This document shows positions 61,276 to 64,000 of a stretch of 64,000 bases of DNA, in pieces. The translations under genes were made by a program, and so were the position numbers. The stretch comes from Bacteroidota bacterium (GTDB lineage: Bacteria; Bacteroidota; Bacteroidia; Cytophagales; Cyclobacteriaceae). The notes below the pieces were generated by a model. That model was not told where the DNA came from. It made no database searches and saw only the letters and a program-made list of their open reading frames with translations. Numbering within the stretch: the stretch's first letter is position 1; the number at the start of each line of letters is the position of its first letter. The stretch covers positions 27,227 through 91,226 of the forward strand of contig JAEZEH010000094.1 in assembly GCA_023417785.1 (NCBI GenBank), in the 5' to 3' direction.

Positions 61276-62643
61276 ATGGATAATCAGCTAAGCAAAACAT
61301 CGCGCCGCACATTTCTCGCTACCACTGGCGCAGCCGTTGCAGGAACTATCCTGTCGTATCCTGCTAACCTCTACGCCAGGACAGCACCGGCGAAAAAGAA
61401 AGTTGCTATTGTCGGAACCGGTGTTCGCGCTCTGGGGATGTGGTCGAAGGATGTTCAGACTGCTTATCCCGACCGCGTTGAATTCGTAGGCCTCTGCGAT
61501 ATCAATCCGGGAAGACTCGCCTACGCAAAAAAAGCAATGGGCTTTACTTGTCCGATATTCACCGACTTTGAAAAAATGATGCGTGAAACCAAACCGGATA
61601 CTCTTATCGTTACAACCGTCGATTCAACCCATCATGAATTTATAATCAAAGGCATGGAGATGGGTGCCGACATAATCACGGAAAAACCCATGACTACCGA
61701 CGAAGACAAGTGCGAAAAAATTCTTGCAGCTGAAAAGCGCACCGGTAAAAAAGTTATCGTCACTTTCAATTATCGATACTCTCCCCACCGTGCCCGTATG
61801 TACGAACTGCTAAGACGTGGTGAGATCGGTGATCTGACATCGGTTGATTTCCATTGGTATCTCGATACCAGCCACGGCGCCGACTATTTCCGGCGCTGGC
61901 ACCGTCTTCGCGAGAAAGGTGGAACGCTTTGGGTACACAAGGCAACCCATCACTTTGATCTGCTGAACTGGTGGATTGAATCCGATCCGACCGAAGTGTA
62001 CGCTTCCGGCGCGCTTGATTTTTACGGCAAGAACAACTCCTTCCGCCATACGAATTGCAGACCCTGCCCGCACAAAGACAAATGCAAATTTTACTTCGAT
62101 ATGACCAAACACAAAGGGTTGATGGAAATGTATGCCGACCACGAGAAACATGATGGCTACCTGCGCGACGGGTGTGTATGGAAGGAAGATATTGATATTT
62201 ACGATAAGATGGCAGCGACGATCAAATACGCCAATGGTGTGCAGGTTGCGTACTCGCTTACAACGTATTCGCCATACGAAGGCTACCGCATTGCATTTAA
62301 CGGAACCAAAGGCAGGATGGAGGCATGGATTGAGGAAAGCAATCCGGTTCAGAAGAAGGACTACGACGAAATTGTTATCAACCGTAGCTTTGGTGGCCGC
62401 GAATTTCTGCGCATCCCTCACGGCACCAGCGGCCACGGTGGTGGCGACAAACTCCTTAAGGATAAGATCTTCGGCGGTGTTACCGAAGACCCATTAAATC
62501 AGTCGGCTACCGTTCGGGATGGAGCATTTTCTGTTCTTGTAGGAATTGCCGCGCGGAAAAGCTGTGAGACAGGTGATGTAGTGAAGATCGCCGACCTTAC
62601 AAGTCTGAAACCGGAACCGAAACGGCGTTTTGCAACTTCGTAG
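61276..62643 (+). CDS. Tat-exported Gfo/Idh/MocA oxidoreductase with cysteine cluster
   Basis: 455 residues. Twin-arginine signal SRRTFLA (residues 9-15) and Ala-rich hydrophobic region. The Rossmann domain starts KVAIVGTGVRALGMW and the catalytic EKPMTT follows. In the substrate domain a cysteine motif C261-x2-C264-x5-C270, with C300 nearby, could bind a metal or iron-sulfur cluster. Different subgroup from the oxidoreductase at 8656. Role probably oxidation of a sugar or cyclitol in the periplasm. Downstream lies a tandem repeat array. Confidence 0.88.
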   Translation: MDNQLSKTSRRTFLATTGAAVAGTILSYPANLYARTAPAKKKVAIVGTGVRALGMWSKDVQTAYPDRVEFVGLCDINPGRLAYAKKAMGFTCPIFTDFEKMMRETKPDTLIVTTVDSTHHEFIIKGMEMGADIITEKPMTTDEDKCEKILAAEKRTGKKVIVTFNYRYSPHRARMYELLRRGEIGDLTSVDFHWYLDTSHGADYFRRWHRLREKGGTLWVHKATHHFDLLNWWIESDPTEVYASGALDFYGKNNSFRHTNCRPCPHKDKCKFYFDMTKHKGLMEMYADHEKHDGYLRDGCVWKEDIDIYDKMAATIKYANGVQVAYSLTTYSPYEGYRIAFNGTKGRMEAWIEESNPVQKKDYDEIVINRSFGGREFLRIPHGTSGHGGGDKLLKDKIFGGVTEDPLNQSATVRDGAFSVLVGIAARKSCETGDVVKIADLTSLKPEPKRRFATS

Positions 62644-62680
62644 GAGTAAAGGCCTTAGCATCGTAGATCCCTCGGCTTCT

Positions 62681-63260
62681 GCGAGAAACTTTGGTATACA
62701 TATTCGCGCGCGGATCCCGCAGATCGCACGGAAGGATACGCTGAAGGGTAAACCGTACTCGTCCGCGGCTTCTTCTGCGTCTTCCGCGCCTTCCGCGAGA
62801 AACTTGGTATACATATTCGCGCGCGGATCCCGCAGCTCGCACGGAAGGATACGCTGAAGGGTAAACCGTACTCGTCCGCGGCTTCTTCTGCGCCTTCCGC
62901 GAGAAACTTGGTATACATATTCGCTCGCAGATCCCGCAGATCACACGGACGAATACGCTGAAGGTAAACCGTCCTTGTCCGCGGCTTCTTCTGCGTCTTC
63001 CGCGCCTTCCGCGAGAAACTTGGTATACATATTCGCTCGCAGATCCCGCAGATCACACGGACGAATACGCTGAAGGTAAACCGTCCTTGTCCGCGGCTTC
63101 TTCTGCGTCTTCCGCGCCTTCTGCGAGAAGCTTGGTATACATTTCGCTCGCACATCCCGCAGATCACACGGACGAATACGCTGAAGGTAAACCGTCCTTG
63201 TCCGCGGCTTCTTCTGCGACTTCCGCGCCTTCTGCGAGAAACTTCGGTATACATATTGGC
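62681..63260. repeat. Tandem array of about 112-bp GC-rich repeats
   Basis: Five full units and a partial sixth, beginning with GCGAGAAACTTGGTATACAT-type sequence at 62681, 62795, 62899, 63011, 63123 and 63234 (periods 114, 104, 112, 112 and 111). Units 3 and 4 are identical or nearly so; unit 2 lacks about 9 bases in the TCTTCCGCG block. Each unit ends in a Cys/Ser-codon-like GCTTCTTCTGCG tract. Long frames are open on the minus strand only because the repeats lack stops; these are not called. Confidence 0.9.
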
Positions 63261-63338
63261 GGCAGAGCATGCTTTTATCGGGCCGTGCGTTTTCATTATT
63301 GGCTTAATTTGCCAACTTTGAATTAAACACCATTGTCA

Positions 63339-63785
63339 ATGAAGGTTCCTCTCAATAAAAGCGCGCCTGTTATCTCGGAAGGAAAGATCGAAATAAGAAC
63401 GCACGTCTCAGTGGTGTGGAATGTTCTTACCGGCATTGGCGATTGGCCGTCCTGGCAGGAGCCGGTTTCGAAAACCGATCTGCGCGGACCACTGGCTGAA
63501 GGTACAGTGTTTCTGTGGAAGGCGGGTGGACTGAATTTTAAATCTGAAATTCATACCATAATTCCGGAAAGCGAATTTGGCTGGACCGGGGAAACTTTCG
63601 GCGCCAACGCTATTCACAACTGGCGTTTCACCCCGTCGGACCTGGGCACACTCGTAGAGGTGGAGGAAAGCCTGGAAGGATTCATGCCGTCATTATTCAA
63701 GTCCATCTTTCAACGGAATCTGAACGCCGCCATGAAAAAGCAACTCGAGGAACTCAAAGTCGAGGCGGAACGGCGTGGGGGGTGA
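63339..63785 (+). CDS. SRPBCC (START-like) family protein
   Basis: 148 residues from the ATG at 63339 (a TTG two codons earlier is open). The fold pattern is a polyketide cyclase/START-like cavity protein: KIEIRTHVSVVWNVLTGIGDWPSWQEPVSK, a central FGWTGETFGANAIHNWRF split over two strands, and a long C-terminal helix (FQRNLNAAMKKQLEELKVEA). Probable lipid- or hydrophobe-binding protein; no enzyme activity can be assigned. Confidence 0.85.
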   Translation: MKVPLNKSAPVISEGKIEIRTHVSVVWNVLTGIGDWPSWQEPVSKTDLRGPLAEGTVFLWKAGGLNFKSEIHTIIPESEFGWTGETFGANAIHNWRFTPSDLGTLVEVEESLEGFMPSLFKSIFQRNLNAAMKKQLEELKVEAERRGG

Positions 63786-63929
63786 TGTGGTGGTTGTTAC
63801 GTTTTCCATTAATTTTTCAGCCGAAGATTGGATATTCTTTCTGTTTACGTCCTGGCCCGGACTCAGATCTGACAATGCGACTGCGCGCCTATGGTTTATT
63901 GTTCTGTGAAGAGCCTCGGAACATTTAAC

Positions 63930-63937
63930 TATATTTG
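63930..63937 (+). promoter_or_regulatory. Candidate -7 promoter element
   Basis: TATATTTG is an exact TAnnTTTG match, 19 bp before the start of the last partial gene. No matching TTTG at the expected spacing was found. Confidence 0.45.
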
Positions 63938-63956
63938 ACCAGGTAGTTCCGTTGCC

Positions 63957-64000
63957 ATGATTACAATCAGAAGATTTGATAATGCCATCGAGGCGTATTT
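63957..64000 (+). CDS. 5' end of an unidentified gene
   Basis: ATG at 63957 opens MITIRRFDNAIEAY and runs off the right edge. The promoter motif 19 bp upstream supports a real start. Too short to identify. Confidence 0.4.
   Translation, partial: MITIRRFDNAIEAY

Noticed and set aside
62655..63296. Long open frame on the minus strand through the tandem repeat
   Set aside because: It is Arg/Lys-rich and made only of repeat units without stops; other frames are open as well. No domain or start context supports a protein.

Overview
The window looks like a chromosomal segment of a Bacteroidota bacterium, probably Cytophagales-like. The evidence is: several intergenic regions with the Bacteroidota -7 promoter motif TAnnTTTG (one with a matching TTTG at 19 bp), few Shine-Dalgarno sequences, a type IX secretion sorting domain, many short lipoproteins, Tat-exported Gfo/Idh/MocA oxidoreductases, DUF1080 proteins and remnants of TonB plug-type proteins. 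I could not compare it with any database, so the genus is not assigned.

Layout. 0-6 kb: housekeeping genes (greA 3' end, HIT protein, pgk, pfkA, Sua5-type threonylcarbamoyl-AMP synthase, a class A beta-lactamase-like serine hydrolase, a 53-residue membrane protein, a Nudix hydrolase). 6-11 kb: a sugar oxidation locus (IolW-like oxidoreductase, double-domain DUF1080 protein, Tat-exported oxidoreductase, DUF6807 protein). A LacI regulator ends 2 bp from it. 12-18 kb: an ECF sigma factor followed by a complete hexuronate route (SDR fructuronate reductase candidate, uxuA, uxaC, kdgK, eda), taking glucuronate to pyruvate plus glyceraldehyde 3-phosphate. 18-26 kb: phosphatase-superfamily protein, PRC-barrel protein, TonB, asnS, rpoN, a PAP2-like membrane protein, an enoyl-CoA hydratase and an outer membrane beta-barrel protein. 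26.3-30 kb: tRNA-Arg(ACG) with a partial duplication of its 3' end, then two overlapping lipoprotein genes that look like an accessory insertion.

30-34 kb is gene-poor and holds a SMP-30-like lipoprotein, a collagen-like lipoprotein and decayed fragments of a TolC-family protein and a TonB-plug protein. 34.3-40.6 kb is a compact nitrous oxide reductase operon (cytochrome c, clade II nosZ, a membrane protein, nosL, nosD, nosF, nosY), all on the minus strand. 41-45 kb has small secreted proteins and a decayed glyoxalase-like gene. 45.5-50.2 kb holds a vanadium haloperoxidase-like protein, an AraC regulator, a SiaC/DUF1987 protein and a rhamnose mutarotase-family protein.

50.2-51 kb is a TPP riboswitch with its own promoter, controlling a PnuC-family (PnuT-like) transporter and an overlapping flavoprotein resembling two-component flavin monooxygenases. 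This is the combination I find most worth testing. 51.4-64 kb: a T9SS-secreted metallophosphoesterase with an internally duplicated domain, a membrane protein, a GH2 beta-galactosidase, a TetR regulator with an AarF/UbiB kinase, a Tat oxidoreductase, a six-copy tandem repeat of about 112 bp, and an SRPBCC protein. No CRISPR array, rRNA or intact insertion sequence was seen.
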